From contig NZ_JAOQNS010000006.1 in the NCBI RefSeq assembly GCF_025961475.1, positions 186,001 to 250,000 of the forward strand: a stretch of DNA of 64,000 bases. Direction: 5' to 3'. Positions 55,665 to 64,000 of the stretch are shown here, in pieces (the stretch's first letter is position 1; each line of letters opens with the position of its first letter). The notes beneath the pieces were generated by a model that saw only the letters and a list, made by a program, of their open reading frames with translations, searched no databases and had not been told where the DNA came from. A program made the position numbers and the translations under genes. This DNA is from Rhodobium gokarnense (GTDB lineage Bacteria > Pseudomonadota > Alphaproteobacteria > Rhizobiales > Rhodobiaceae).

Positions 55665-58550
55665 TTGCGTGCCATCGGCTTGATCCTTCGGTTTTGGCTT
55701 CTCGTCCTCTTCCTTGCGCTTGCCGCGCAGCGGGGGGCGATGGCCGTGGAAGCGATCGTCGTGCCGCTCGACGTCGATGCGCTGGATCTCACCCGCTCCA
55801 TCGAACTCCACACCAATGTCGGCGACCGCCTGCAGGTCTCCACCGCGCCTGGCCCCGACGGCATCGTGAGGCGCATCGAGGTGACCTCGCGCTCCGGCGA
55901 GAACTCCGACTGGGCGGTCTTTGCGCTCACCAATCCGGGCGACGAGCAGATCGACCGGCTGCTGGTGGCGCCGCATTTCCGGCTCGTCGGCTCCGGCCTC
56001 ATCAAGCCCGACCTCGGTGCCTCGCGCATCGCCTCGATCACGCCGAGCCAGGGCTTTGCCCCGGAGCGCCAGCCGAGCCAGGAAGCCGACGTCTTCTTCA
56101 TCACCCTCGATCCGGGGGCGGTGATCACTTTCGTTGCCGAGCTGAGCACGCCGAACCTGCCGCAGCTCTATCTGTGGCAGCCGAACGCCTACAAGGATTC
56201 GATCAACTCCTACACGCTGTTCAAGGGCATCGTGCTGGGCATTTCCGGCCTGCTGGCGCTGTTCCTGACGATCCTCTTCGTCGTCAAGGGCACCATCATG
56301 TTCCCGGCGACGGCAACGCTCGCCTGGGCCGTCCTCGGCTATCTCTGTATCGATTTCGGCTTCCTCAACCGGCTCCTGAGGCTGGAGCCCGGCAACGACC
56401 AGATATACCGGGCCGGCGCGGAGGTGGTGTTCGCCGCTTCGCTGGTGATCTTCCTCTACGCCTATCTCAACCTCAACCGATGGCACATCCGCTACAGCCA
56501 CGTGGCGCTGGTGTTCCTGCTGTTGCTCGGCGCGCTCCTCGGCGTCGCCGTCGCCAACCCGTCGCTCGCCGCCGGCATCGCCCGCATCATGCTCGGCCTC
56601 CTCGGCATCTTCGGCTTCGCGCTCGTCCTCTGGCTCGCCTACCAGCACTACGACCGGGCGATCATGCTGATCCCGACCTGGTTCCTGCTTCTGGTCTGGC
56701 TGTTCGGATCGGCGCTGACCGTGACCGGCAACCTTGCCAACGACTTCGTGCAGCCGGCGCTTGCCGGCGGCCTCGTCCTCTTCGTGCTCTTGCTCGGCTT
56801 CACGGTGATGCAGCATGCCTTTGCCGGCGGCGCCGTCGCCGAAGGGCTGTTCAGCGACGCCGAACGGCGGGCGCTGGCGATCACCGGCGCCGGCGACATC
56901 ATCTGGGACTGGGACGTGCCGCGCGACCGCATCTTCACCAGCGCCGAGGCCGACGAACTCCTCGGCCTGAAGCGCGGCGCGCTCGATGGACCGGCGCGAG
57001 ACTGGCTCGACGTCCTCCACCCCCAGGACCGCGACGGCTTCCGGGCAACGCTCGATGCCGTCGTCGACCAGCGCCGCGGCCGCATGTCCCAGTTCTTCCG
57101 CCTGCGCGGCCAGGACGGCCATTTCCGCTGGTTCCACCTGCGCGCCCGGCCGATCCTCGGCTCGGACGGCGAGGTCATCCGCTGCGTTGGCACCATGCTC
57201 GACGTCACCGACGTCAAGACCACCGAGGAGCGGCTGCTGCACGACGCGGTGCACGACAATCTCACGGGCCTGCCGAACCGCGAGCTGTTCCTCGACCGCC
57301 TCGATCGCACGCTCACCCGCGCCACCAACGAGGACGGCCGCAAGCCGGCGGTGTTCCTGCTCGACATCGACCGCTTCAAGCAGGTCAACGACAATCTGGG
57401 CCTGTCCGTCGGCGATTCCATCCTTCTGACCATGGCCCGCCGCCTCGGCCGCCTGCTGAAGCCTGAGGACACGCTCGCCCGGGTCGGCGGCGACGAATTC
57501 GCCATCATCCTGATGTCGGAGCAGGAGCCGGACAAGGTCGCGGCCTTTGCCGACTCCATCCGCCGTACGGTGCGCGCGCCGATCACTTTCGGCGACCGTG
57601 AGATCTTCCTGACCGTCTCCATCGGTATCGCCACCTTCGATGCCAAGCAGCTCGACAAGGAGGAGATGGTCAAGGACGCCGAGATCGCCATGTACGCCGC
57701 CAAGGGCCGCGGCGGCGATCGCATCGAGGCGTTCCGCCCGGCGCTGCGCCAGCACCGCACCGACCTCGTGGAGATGGAGGCGGAGCTGCGCCGCGCCCTG
57801 GAGCGCGAGGAGATCAAGGTCCTCTACCAGCCGATCGTGCGCCTCGACGACAAGACGATTGCCGGCTTCGAGGCCCTGGTGCGCTGGGAGCATCCGCGCC
57901 GCGGCCGGCTCAATGCCGGCGAGTTCATCCCGATTGCGGAGCGCACCGGCCTCATCAACGAGCTCGGCATGTTCGTCCTGGAGCGCGCCGCGCGCCAGCT
58001 CGCGGCCTGGCAGAACCAGGTCACCAGCTCGTTCCCGATCTTTGCCAGCGTCAACGTCTCCAGCCGGCAGTTGCTGCGCCACGACCTCGTCAACGACGTC
58101 AAGGCGGTGATCGCCCGCTCCGATGTCGTCCGCGGCACGCTGAAGCTGGAGGTGACGGAATCGCTGGTGATGGAGAACCCGGAATTCGCCTCCAAGGTGC
58201 TGGAGCGCCTGCGCGAACTCGGCGCCGGCCTGTCCCTCGACGATTTCGGCACCGGCTATTCCTCGCTCAGCTACCTGCAGCGCTTCCCCTTCGACACCAT
58301 CAAGGTCGACCAGTCCTTCGTGCGCGCCAACGGCCGCAGCTCACGCCCGGTGATCCTGAGATCCATCGTCGGTCTCGCCCACGACCTCGGCATGCAGGTC
58401 GTCGCCGAAGGCGCGGAGACCGAATCCGACGCCCTGGAACTGCTGCAGCTCGGCTGCGAATACGTGCAGGGCTTCCTCTACGGCCAGCCGATGACCGCGG
58501 CCGACGCCCGCAAGCTCCTCGAAGCCCAGGGCGCCATCAGGCATCATTGA
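55665..58550 (+). CDS. Membrane GGDEF-EAL receptor with 7-helix sensor and PAS domain
   Basis: 961 aa from a TTG at 55665, chosen for its GGAGA site 7 nt upstream and the hydrophobic start that follows. A signal anchor, then a periplasmic beta domain (about 30-170), about seven membrane helices (about 180-395) in a 7TMR-like layout, and a PAS domain (about 405-525). The GGDEF domain has RVGGDEF (GGDEF at 608-612) and the EAL domain has EAL at 736-738 with DDFGTG at 859-864 and AEGAET. Both catalytic motifs look intact, so it could make or break cyclic di-GMP. It could feed the TipF-like protein and motility genes in this window. The input signal is unknown. Confidence 0.9.
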   Translation: MRAIGLILRFWLLVLFLALAAQRGAMAVEAIVVPLDVDALDLTRSIELHTNVGDRLQVSTAPGPDGIVRRIEVTSRSGENSDWAVFALTNPGDEQIDRLLVAPHFRLVGSGLIKPDLGASRIASITPSQGFAPERQPSQEADVFFITLDPGAVITFVAELSTPNLPQLYLWQPNAYKDSINSYTLFKGIVLGISGLLALFLTILFVVKGTIMFPATATLAWAVLGYLCIDFGFLNRLLRLEPGNDQIYRAGAEVVFAASLVIFLYAYLNLNRWHIRYSHVALVFLLLLGALLGVAVANPSLAAGIARIMLGLLGIFGFALVLWLAYQHYDRAIMLIPTWFLLLVWLFGSALTVTGNLANDFVQPALAGGLVLFVLLLGFTVMQHAFAGGAVAEGLFSDAERRALAITGAGDIIWDWDVPRDRIFTSAEADELLGLKRGALDGPARDWLDVLHPQDRDGFRATLDAVVDQRRGRMSQFFRLRGQDGHFRWFHLRARPILGSDGEVIRCVGTMLDVTDVKTTEERLLHDAVHDNLTGLPNRELFLDRLDRTLTRATNEDGRKPAVFLLDIDRFKQVNDNLGLSVGDSILLTMARRLGRLLKPEDTLARVGGDEFAIILMSEQEPDKVAAFADSIRRTVRAPITFGDREIFLTVSIGIATFDAKQLDKEEMVKDAEIAMYAAKGRGGDRIEAFRPALRQHRTDLVEMEAELRRALEREEIKVLYQPIVRLDDKTIAGFEALVRWEHPRRGRLNAGEFIPIAERTGLINELGMFVLERAARQLAAWQNQVTSSFPIFASVNVSSRQLLRHDLVNDVKAVIARSDVVRGTLKLEVTESLVMENPEFASKVLERLRELGAGLSLDDFGTGYSSLSYLQRFPFDTIKVDQSFVRANGRSSRPVILRSIVGLAHDLGMQVVAEGAETESDALELLQLGCEYVQGFLYGQPMTAADARKLLEAQGAIRHH

Positions 58551-58597
58551 GTTTTCGCGCCGCGCCCGCCGGCGCCCTCCCGTATCGAAACGCCCAA

Positions 58598-58695
58598 TGG
58601 ATTGCCGCGTCGGCCTGTCGGCCTCCTCGCAATGACATTGATATGTTTTAAGAAATCCCACTCGCCGTCATTGCGAGCGCAGCGAAGCAATCCAG
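58598..58695. repeat. Composite dispersed repeat, family A, copy 3
   Basis: Left unit 58598-58636 starts TGGATTGCCGCGTCGGCCTG and ends CTCGCAATGAC; right unit 58667-58695 starts GTCATTGCGAGCGCAGCGAA and ends GCAATCCAG. The right unit is identical to 31700-31728 over 29 bp. Lies between the convergent GGDEF-EAL and lipid-kinase genes; 58551-58823 holds no gene. Confidence 0.75.
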
Positions 58696-58823
58696 TTGGG
58701 CGCTTGAGTGCGCACTCCAACAAGGGCATTGACGACCTTCGGTGCAAGGCGCGCGGAGGCTGCTGAGCGCAGCGCCTATCGGGCCGCCGGAGCAGTCCGG
58801 TCAGTGCCCGTCCAAATCAAGAC

Positions 58824-59753
58824 TCAAGCCACAATAATCCGCGCCGGATCGTGCGCCGCCGTGACCGTCACGGGCGTCGCCCCGAAGGGGTCGCCGTCGA
58901 TCTGGCAGGCGATGGGCTCCTCCGAGGTCACCGTCACCGTCTCGACCGGCACGGTGATGACGCCGTGCGCATGGGCGATGCGGTTCATGACCAGCGCCAG
59001 GCCGAAGCGCATCAGCGCCAGTGGCCCGTCGGAGGTCAGCATGACGAGGTGGAGCCCCGGCTGGGTCGCGTGCGCGGCCGGGCAGAGCCGGAACGTGCCG
59101 CCATAGCGCTCCGAGTTCGTCAGCACCGCGAGCCGGCACGTGCGCGGCGCCTCCGAGCCGACCGTGACCGTCAGCGGCCCCGGCCGCCGCTTGAGGGAGC
59201 GCTTCAACGCCGACCACACATAGGCGAGCTTGCCGAACCGGCGCTTCAGGTCGAGCGGCACGTGGTGGACGACATCGGCGTCGAACCCCATCGACGCCAT
59301 CAGGACGAAGGGAACGCCGTTGGCGAGGCCGTAATAGAGCGGCTTGCTGCGGCCTGCCGCGATCATCCGGATGATCTTCTCGGCCTTGAACGGTAGCCCG
59401 AGCTCGTGGGCGAGCACGTTCGCCGTGCCGAAGGGGATGATGGCGAGCTTCGGGCGCACCGGGCAGGTCTGCAGCCCGCGCAGCGCCTCGTTGAGCGAGC
59501 CGTCGCCGCCGCCGATGACGACGGTATCGGCGGCAAGCGTCACGTCGGCACAGACCTCGCGGATCTCGCCGGCGCGCTTGGTCAGCCGCACCTCGACCTC
59601 CGCACCCGCCGCCTCCAGGCCCGCCGCGACCGCTTCCAGCACCTTGGCCCGGAAGCCGCCGGCCGTCGGGTTGGCCATCAGAAGGATCCGCCGCCGTGGC
59701 GGCGCCAGCGGCCCGTCGGCGACGTCTGCCCGCAGCGCGGCGCTACGCTGCAT
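58824..59753 (-). CDS. Diacylglycerol/lipid kinase family protein
   Basis: 309 aa from the ATG at 59753, overlapping the end of rnhA by 11 bp. DAGK catalytic domain: [40 protein letters not shown], and the C-terminal IDGDPFG. Soluble, likely membrane-peripheral; YegS/DgkB-like. Phosphorylates diacylglycerol or a related lipid. Translational coupling to rnhA is unusual functionally but suits the operon ispH-rnhA-dagK. Confidence 0.87.
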   Translation of the reverse strand: MQRSAALRADVADGPLAPPRRRILLMANPTAGGFRAKVLEAVAAGLEAAGAEVEVRLTKRAGEIREVCADVTLAADTVVIGGGDGSLNEALRGLQTCPVRPKLAIIPFGTANVLAHELGLPFKAEKIIRMIAAGRSKPLYYGLANGVPFVLMASMGFDADVVHHVPLDLKRRFGKLAYVWSALKRSLKRRPGPLTVTVGSEAPRTCRLAVLTNSERYGGTFRLCPAAHATQPGLHLVMLTSDGPLALMRFGLALVMNRIAHAHGVITVPVETVTVTSEEPIACQIDGDPFGATPVTVTAAHDPARIIVA

Positions 59754-60243
59754 CGCCGTCCTCCCGGGCTTGATCACCGGAAAGGTCGAGGCCGGCGATG
59801 CCGGCCCGGGCGAGTTCGTCGGCCCGCTCGTTGCCTTCCGTGCCGGCGTGGCCCTTGACCCAGTGCCAGGTGACGTCGTGGCGCCGGCGCGCCTCGTCGA
59901 GCCGCTGCCAGAGATCGGCATTCTTTACCGGCTTCTTGGAGGCGGTGCGCCAGCCGTTCTTTTTCCAGTTGTGCAGCCAGGACATGATGCCGTTGCGGAC
60001 ATATTCGGAGTCCGTATAGAGGTCGACGTGGCACGGCCGCGTCAGCGCGTCGAGCGCCTCGATCGCCGCCATCAGCTCCATCCGGTTGTTGGTAGTCTCC
60101 GCCGCCCCGCCGTTCAATTCCCGCTCGCGTCCGTTCCAGCTCAAAAGCGCGCCCCAGCCGCCGGGCCCCGGATTTCCCGAGCACGCCCCGTCGGTGTAGA
60201 TGACGACGCCGGACGTCTTGTCCGCCGATGCCTCACCGCCCAT
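59743..60243 (-). CDS. rnhA: Ribonuclease HI
   Basis: 166 aa from the ATG at 60243. Removes RNA from RNA-DNA hybrids. Active-site residues Asp18 ([11 protein letters not shown]), Glu56 ([13 protein letters not shown]), Asp78 (LYTDSEYV) and the final Asp in [11 protein letters not shown] are all present; HWVKGHAG is the conserved flexible loop. The C-terminus is acidic. In Rhizobiales it often follows ispH and thrB; thrB is missing here, leaving a 169-bp gap. Confidence 0.95.
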   Translation of the reverse strand: MGGEASADKTSGVVIYTDGACSGNPGPGGWGALLSWNGRERELNGGAAETTNNRMELMAAIEALDALTRPCHVDLYTDSEYVRNGIMSWLHNWKKNGWRTASKKPVKNADLWQRLDEARRRHDVTWHWVKGHAGTEGNERADELARAGIAGLDLSGDQAREDGDAA

Positions 60244-60412
60244 GGAGTTTACCCGCTGCGGCGCGCGCGCCAAAGGGCGCATGGCAAAGAACGGCGGAAC
60301 CGGATGCCGGAACCCGTGTCGAGGCGTTGTCCAAAGAAGTGTCCCCTTGCGGTCGATGGGCCGACCGGCTTTCCTTGTTCGGTGTTGGCGAACCCGATCT
60401 TTCAGTCCGTTG

Positions 60413-61384
60413 TCAGGCCTCGACGCCTTCGCGCAGCTCCCGCGGCAGCCCGAAGACCATCGATTCCTCCGCCGTCACCACGGTCTCCACGGTGACGTCG
60501 AATTCCCTGGCAAAGGCGTCGATGATTTCCTCCACCAGCACCTCCGGCGCCGAGGCCCCGGCGGAAATGCCGACCGATGCAAACTCGCGGAAGCTCTCCG
60601 CATTCACATCTTCGGCGCGCTGGACGAGGACCGAGCGCTTGCAGCCGAGGCGCTCCGCGACCTCGCGCAGGCGCTGGGTGTTGGAGGAATTCGGCGCGCC
60701 GACCACCACCATCGCATCGACGGTCGGCGCCACCGCCTTGACGGCGGCCTGGCGGTTGGTCGTGGCGTAGCAGATGTCTTCCCGGTGCGGGGCGGTGATG
60801 CTCGGAAAGCGCTCCGTCAGGGCGGCGATGATTTCGGCCGTGTCGTCGACGGAGAGCGTTGTCTGGGTGGTGAAGGCGAGCGCCTCGGGCGACTTCGGCT
60901 CGAATGTCCGGGCGTCCTCCACCGTCTCCACCAGATGCACCGCGCCGTCCGGCACCTGGCCCATGGTGCCGACCACTTCCGGATGGCCGCGATGGCCGAT
61001 CAGCACCACCTCCTTGCCGCGCCGGTGGTGCAGGATGGTCTCCTTGTGCACCTTGGAGACCAGCGGGCAGGTGGCGTCGAGGAAGAAGAGGCCGCGCGAG
61101 GCGGCCGCCTCCGGCACCTTCTTCGGCACGCCATGGGCGGAAAAGATCACCGGCGCATCGGTCTCGGGGATCTCGTCCAATTCGTCGACAAAGATCGCGC
61201 CCTTCGCCTTCAGGCTGTCGACCACATACTTGTTGTGGACGATCTCGTGGCGCACATAGACCGGCGCGCCGTAGCGCGCGAGCGCTTCTTCGACGATCTG
61301 GATCGCCCGCGAAACACCGGCACAGAAGCCGCGCGGCGCGCAGAGCTTCAGGGTGAGGGGCTGTTTCGGCGCTGCTGCTGTCAT
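60413..61384 (-). CDS. ispH: 4-hydroxy-3-methylbut-2-enyl diphosphate reductase
   Basis: 323 aa from the ATG at 61384. Last enzyme of the MEP isoprenoid route. Iron-sulfur ligands: Cys15 in [11 protein letters not shown], a Cys in [14 protein letters not shown], and a third in [21 protein letters not shown] and [14 protein letters not shown] are standard. Isoprenoids supply UbiA and CtaB elsewhere in this window. The promoter should lie in 61385-61480. Confidence 0.95.
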   Translation of the reverse strand: MTAAAPKQPLTLKLCAPRGFCAGVSRAIQIVEEALARYGAPVYVRHEIVHNKYVVDSLKAKGAIFVDELDEIPETDAPVIFSAHGVPKKVPEAAASRGLFFLDATCPLVSKVHKETILHHRRGKEVVLIGHRGHPEVVGTMGQVPDGAVHLVETVEDARTFEPKSPEALAFTTQTTLSVDDTAEIIAALTERFPSITAPHREDICYATTNRQAAVKAVAPTVDAMVVVGAPNSSNTQRLREVAERLGCKRSVLVQRAEDVNAESFREFASVGISAGASAPEVLVEEIIDAFAREFDVTVETVVTAEESMVFGLPRELREGVEA

Positions 61385-61563
61385 CGTCCTGCCGCCTGGT
61401 GGTGAAGGATCACTGAGGTATTGAGGGGCGGGGGGCGCCGGTGTCAAGGGGCGCGGCCGCGCGGCCTCTGGTCAGGGCGGAAAACTCCCTATCGCAAGGT
61501 GCCTCGGAATCGACTCGATTGCATCTTAATCGCTCCCCCGTCGCCAAGCGCTTTCGTCCTTGC

Positions 61564-61569
61564 TATAGA
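61564..61569 (+). promoter_or_regulatory. Possible -10 element for the lipoprotein gene
   Basis: TATAGA, 78 nt before the start at 61648. The -35 region 17 bp upstream (TCGCCA) is a poor match, so support is weak. Confidence 0.25.
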
Positions 61570-61647
61570 GACGCGTTGGAATTCTTGCCGGCGGGGCCGG
61601 CGGGGCGCCGTCACCGGCGTCCTGGAAAAGGGTAGTGGAGTTTGACC

Positions 61648-62241
61648 ATGAAACGCGCCTTTGCGTTCAGGGGAGTTGCCGTGGCCGCCTGCGCCCTCGG
61701 CCTGGCGCTGGTCGCCGGCTGTTCGTCCGACGAGGGGGTCGCCCCGGCCGATACCTTCTACGGCAAGCTGATCCGCGGCTCGAGCGAGCCGGCCCAGGAG
61801 GTCGACAAGGAAATCACCACGCCGCAGGGCTACTGCCCGAAGGTGACGATCCGCGCCGGCACCCAGACCTATCTGGTGACCACGGGCGGGCGCGGCGCCG
61901 ACAAGGGCGAGATCCGCTACCAGGGCACGCTGACCGACACGGCCCGCGAATGCAATCGCTCCACGGGCGTGCTGAGGATGCGTGTCGGCGTCTCCGGCCG
62001 CGTCATCACCGGGCCGAAGGGCGGCGCCGGCACTGTCCACCTGCCGCTCAGGGTCGTCGCGCTGATCCCGAAGCTGGAGGAAAAGGAGCAGCAGGTCCTC
62101 TACACCAAGCTGCACGACGTCGTCGTCCAGATGCCGGAGGGCCAGGGGTCGGTGCCCTGGGCGTTCATCGACGAGGAAGTCGTCGTCGACACGACGGAAC
62201 GCTTCCGCATCTATGTCGGCTTCGACAGCAGCAAGAAATAG
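61648..62241 (+). CDS. Uncharacterised lipoprotein
   Basis: 197 aa from the ATG at 61648 (a TTG at 61642 is in frame). Signal KRAFAFRGVAVAACALGLAL, lipobox VAGC with Cys25. The mature domain is beta-rich with two further Cys (CPKV near 60, CNRS near 105) that could form a disulfide, and ends KLHDVVVQMPEGQGSVPWAF then FRIYVGFDSSKK. No known domain recognised. It is divergent from ispH and upstream of the gcv riboswitch; function unknown. Likely outer-membrane-anchored. Confidence 0.75.
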   Translation: MKRAFAFRGVAVAACALGLALVAGCSSDEGVAPADTFYGKLIRGSSEPAQEVDKEITTPQGYCPKVTIRAGTQTYLVTTGGRGADKGEIRYQGTLTDTARECNRSTGVLRMRVGVSGRVITGPKGGAGTVHLPLRVVALIPKLEEKEQQVLYTKLHDVVVQMPEGQGSVPWAFIDEEVVVDTTERFRIYVGFDSSKK

Positions 62242-62377
62242 CCTCGAACGGTCGCTGGTGTCGCGGCTGCGGGTCTGACATTTCTGGGCCATTGACTCCG
62301 CGACATTGCGCCACAAGAATGCGATCGGCTGACGAGCGTCGCGAGTCGGCCGGCGTCCGGGCAACCGGGCGCGCAAG

Positions 62378-62570
62378 CGTGTGCGGGAGAGACCGGCGGA
62401 CCCGTCAGGGCCGCGGCCGGCGCCGAAGGAGCAACTGCCTCGGAAACTCTCAGGCAAAGGGACCGCGCAAGCCCAGCGACACTCTGGAAAGCGGCCCGGC
62501 AACGGGCTCACCGAAGGAGTAACCGGCGGCTTGCCGCCGGGAAATCTCTCAGGTCTCGGGACAGAGGAGG
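62378..62570 (+). promoter_or_regulatory. Tandem glycine riboswitch upstream of gcvT
   Basis: Two aptamers. The first (about 62378-62468) has CCGAAGGAGCAA (62423-62434) and CTCTCAGGCAAAGGGACCG. The second (about 62480-62570) has CCGAAGGAGTAA (62511-62522) and CTCTCAGG followed by GGGACAGAGG. These are the conserved cores of the gcvT-type riboswitch, and the tandem order matches the class. It should turn on gcvT-gcvH when glycine is high. 62242-62377 shows no gene. Confidence 0.95.
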
Positions 62571-62627
62571 CGCGAAATTTCCGGCATCGCCGGACTTTCG
62601 CCGCTGACCCCTTGCCCGAGGACCAGA

Positions 62628-63770
62628 ATGGCCGATACCACATCCGATCCCGACCTGAAGCAGACGCCGCTTCACGCCCGTCATGCCGCCCTCGGCGCGC
62701 GCCTGGTGCCCTTCGCCGGCTACGAGATGCCGGTGCAGTATGAGGGCATCCTGGCCGAGCACACCTGGACGCGCGAGAATGCCGGCCTTTTCGACGTCTC
62801 CCATATGGGCCAGGCGTTCCTTGCCGGCCCGGACCACGCGACGGCGGCCGCCGCGCTTGAAAAACTCGTCCCCGGCGACATCGCCGGCCTGAAGCCCGGC
62901 CGCATCCGCTACACGCTCCTGCTCAACGACGCCGGCGGCATCCTCGACGACCTGATGGTCACGCGCTCGGCCGATCCGGCCGATGACGGCCGGCTCTATC
63001 TGGTCGTCAACGCCGCCAATAAGGACGCCGACTACGCCGTCATTCGCGCCGCCCTGCCGCCGGACGTCTCACTCCAGGTCTCCGAGGACCGGGCGCTGAT
63101 CGCCATCCAGGGCCCGAAGGCGGCCGAGGTCATGGCGCGGCACTGCGATAAGTGTGGCGACCTTTCGTTCATGGCAGCAAACAGTGCGGCGTTCGACGGC
63201 ATCGACTGCCATATCGGCCGCTCCGGCTACACCGGCGAGGACGGCTTCGAGATTTCCGTTGCCGCCAACAGGGCGGTTGCCGTCTGGGATGCGCTCGTCG
63301 TCGAGGACGAGGTGAAGCCCGTTGGCCTCGGCGCCCGCGATTCCCTGCGCCTCGAAGCCGGCCTCTGCCTGCACGGCCACGACATCGACAAGGAGACGAC
63401 GCCGGTCGCGGCCGATCTCCTCTTTGCGATTTCCAAGCGCCGCCGCGAGGAAGGTGGCTTTCCGGGTGCAGAAAAAATCCTCGCCGAGATGGAGAGCGGC
63501 CCGGCGGAAAAACGTGTCGGCCTCGCGCTGGAAGGCCGCGCGCCGGCCCGCGAGGGCGCCGAGATCGTCAAGGACGGAAAGGCCGTCGGCCGCGTTACCT
63601 CCGGCGGCTTCGGTCCCACCGTCGGCGCGCCGATCGCCATGGGCTATGTCGCAGCGGACTGCGCCGCCACAGGCACCGAGCTGGACCTGATGGTGCGCGG
63701 CCGGGCGCTGAAGGCGAAGGTCGTCGACATGCCCTTCGTGCCCCAGCGCTATTACCGCAAGCCCAAATAA
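62628..63770 (+). CDS. gcvT: Glycine cleavage system aminomethyltransferase (T protein)
   Basis: 380 aa from an ATG about 58 nt after the riboswitch. Transfers the methylene group to tetrahydrofolate and releases ammonia from the lipoylated H protein. [40 protein letters not shown] and [20 protein letters not shown] are the folate-enzyme segments. gcvH follows by 46 bp; gcvP should follow outside the window. Confidence 0.96.
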   Translation: MADTTSDPDLKQTPLHARHAALGARLVPFAGYEMPVQYEGILAEHTWTRENAGLFDVSHMGQAFLAGPDHATAAAALEKLVPGDIAGLKPGRIRYTLLLNDAGGILDDLMVTRSADPADDGRLYLVVNAANKDADYAVIRAALPPDVSLQVSEDRALIAIQGPKAAEVMARHCDKCGDLSFMAANSAAFDGIDCHIGRSGYTGEDGFEISVAANRAVAVWDALVVEDEVKPVGLGARDSLRLEAGLCLHGHDIDKETTPVAADLLFAISKRRREEGGFPGAEKILAEMESGPAEKRVGLALEGRAPAREGAEIVKDGKAVGRVTSGGFGPTVGAPIAMGYVAADCAATGTELDLMVRGRALKAKVVDMPFVPQRYYRKPK

Positions 63771-63816
63771 TGACCTCCCAACGAACCAGACAAGATCACC
63801 TGACGAGGACGAACCG

Positions 63817-64000
63817 ATGACCGTCTATTTCACCAAGGACCATGAATGGATTTCACTCGACGGCGACGTCGGCACGGTTGGCATCACCGACTATGCCCAA
63901 AACCAGCTCGGCGACGTCGTCTTCGTCGAGCTGCCCGATGTCGGCAAGGCGCTGTCAAAGGGCGGCGACGCGGCCGTCGTGGAATCGGTGAAGGCCGCCA
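63817..64000 (+). CDS. gcvH: Glycine cleavage H protein, truncated by the window end
   Basis: 61 full codons are visible from the ATG at 63817; the gene continues beyond 64000. [31 protein letters not shown] and ESVKAA are typical, with Lys59 (bases 63991-63993) the lipoylation site. Shuttles the aminomethyl group between P, T and L proteins. Same operon and riboswitch as gcvT. Confidence 0.95.
   Translation, partial: MTVYFTKDHEWISLDGDVGTVGITDYAQNQLGDVVFVELPDVGKALSKGGDAAVVESVKAA

Noticed and set aside
55539-58082. 847-codon minus-strand frame opposite the GGDEF-EAL gene
   Set aside because: Rich in Asp/Glu/Val/Ala with no domain; intact GGDEF and EAL motifs on the plus strand decide the coding strand.
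60244-60412. Remnant of thrB between ispH and rnhA
   Set aside because: The 169 bp show no homoserine-kinase motif in any frame that I can recognise.

Overview
This is a GC-rich (roughly 65 percent by eye) stretch of ordinary alphaproteobacterial chromosome, most likely from a member of the Hyphomicrobiales (Rhizobiales). Four things point there: the gene neighbourhoods (pmbA-cysQ-DUF4170-DUF374-waaA-lpxK-DUF2093; ialB-coxB-coxA-ctaB-coxF-ctaG-coxC-DUF983-surf1), the Rhizobiales-type small families (DUF4170, DUF2093, a DUF6101-like protein), the frequent GTG/TTG starts, and the dispersed palindromic repeats. I cannot name the genus. I see no tRNA or rRNA gene, CRISPR array, prophage, insertion sequence, toxin-antitoxin pair or secretion locus.

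Layout. 0.2-2.8 kb: a TipF-like degenerate EAL protein and a low-GC orphan membrane protein. 2.9-8.0 kb: mutL (with the endonuclease motif), a HAD hydrolase, an orphan sulfotransferase-like gene in an AT-richer pocket, and cheY-cheZ. 8.4-11.6 kb: a MaoC hydratase, ribF and a TrkH potassium transporter. 11.6-20.6 kb: a glycosyltransferase, ileS-lspA-lipoprotein and an active/inactive pair of M16 peptidases. 20.6-29.3 kb: a DUF6101-like gene, pmbA (tldE), then the lipid A/Kdo block: cysQ-like, DUF4170, an MsbA-type ABC exporter, a DUF374 acyltransferase, waaA, lpxK and DUF2093. 29.3-34.4 kb: tadA, an rluB-like gene, rsmD, ubiA and purD. 34.4-42.7 kb: a fluoroacetate-dehalogenase-type hydrolase, a phosphotransferase, a patatin, a KefB-like antiporter, tldD, a LysR regulator with a divergent small protein, and an IalB-family protein. 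43-49.8 kb: the complete aa3-type cytochrome c oxidase operon, preceded by a perfect FNR/FixK-type box. 49.8-58.6 kb: a peroxiredoxin, a DsbD-N-domain protein, YqgE, thrC, a third M16 peptidase, a GNAT acetyltransferase and a large GGDEF-EAL receptor. 58.8-64 kb: a DAG-kinase-like enzyme, rnhA, ispH, a lipoprotein, and the gcvT-gcvH operon behind a tandem glycine riboswitch; gcvH runs off the end of the window.

How the genes work together. Most are housekeeping: respiration (cox operon and assembly factors), outer-membrane lipid A synthesis and export, translation (ileS, tadA, rsmD, rluB-like), envelope proteolysis (three M16 proteins, TldD/TldE) and motility signalling (TipF-like, CheY, CheZ, GGDEF-EAL). 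I did not find a new multi-gene system. The most informative accessory items are: a hydrolase that keeps, at identical numbering, the active-site residues I recall for the Rhodopseudomonas fluoroacetate dehalogenase; the FNR-type box in front of an aa3 oxidase; a set of dispersed palindromic repeats that sit only between convergent genes; a low-GC patch inside ileS; and several uncharacterised lipoproteins and membrane proteins.
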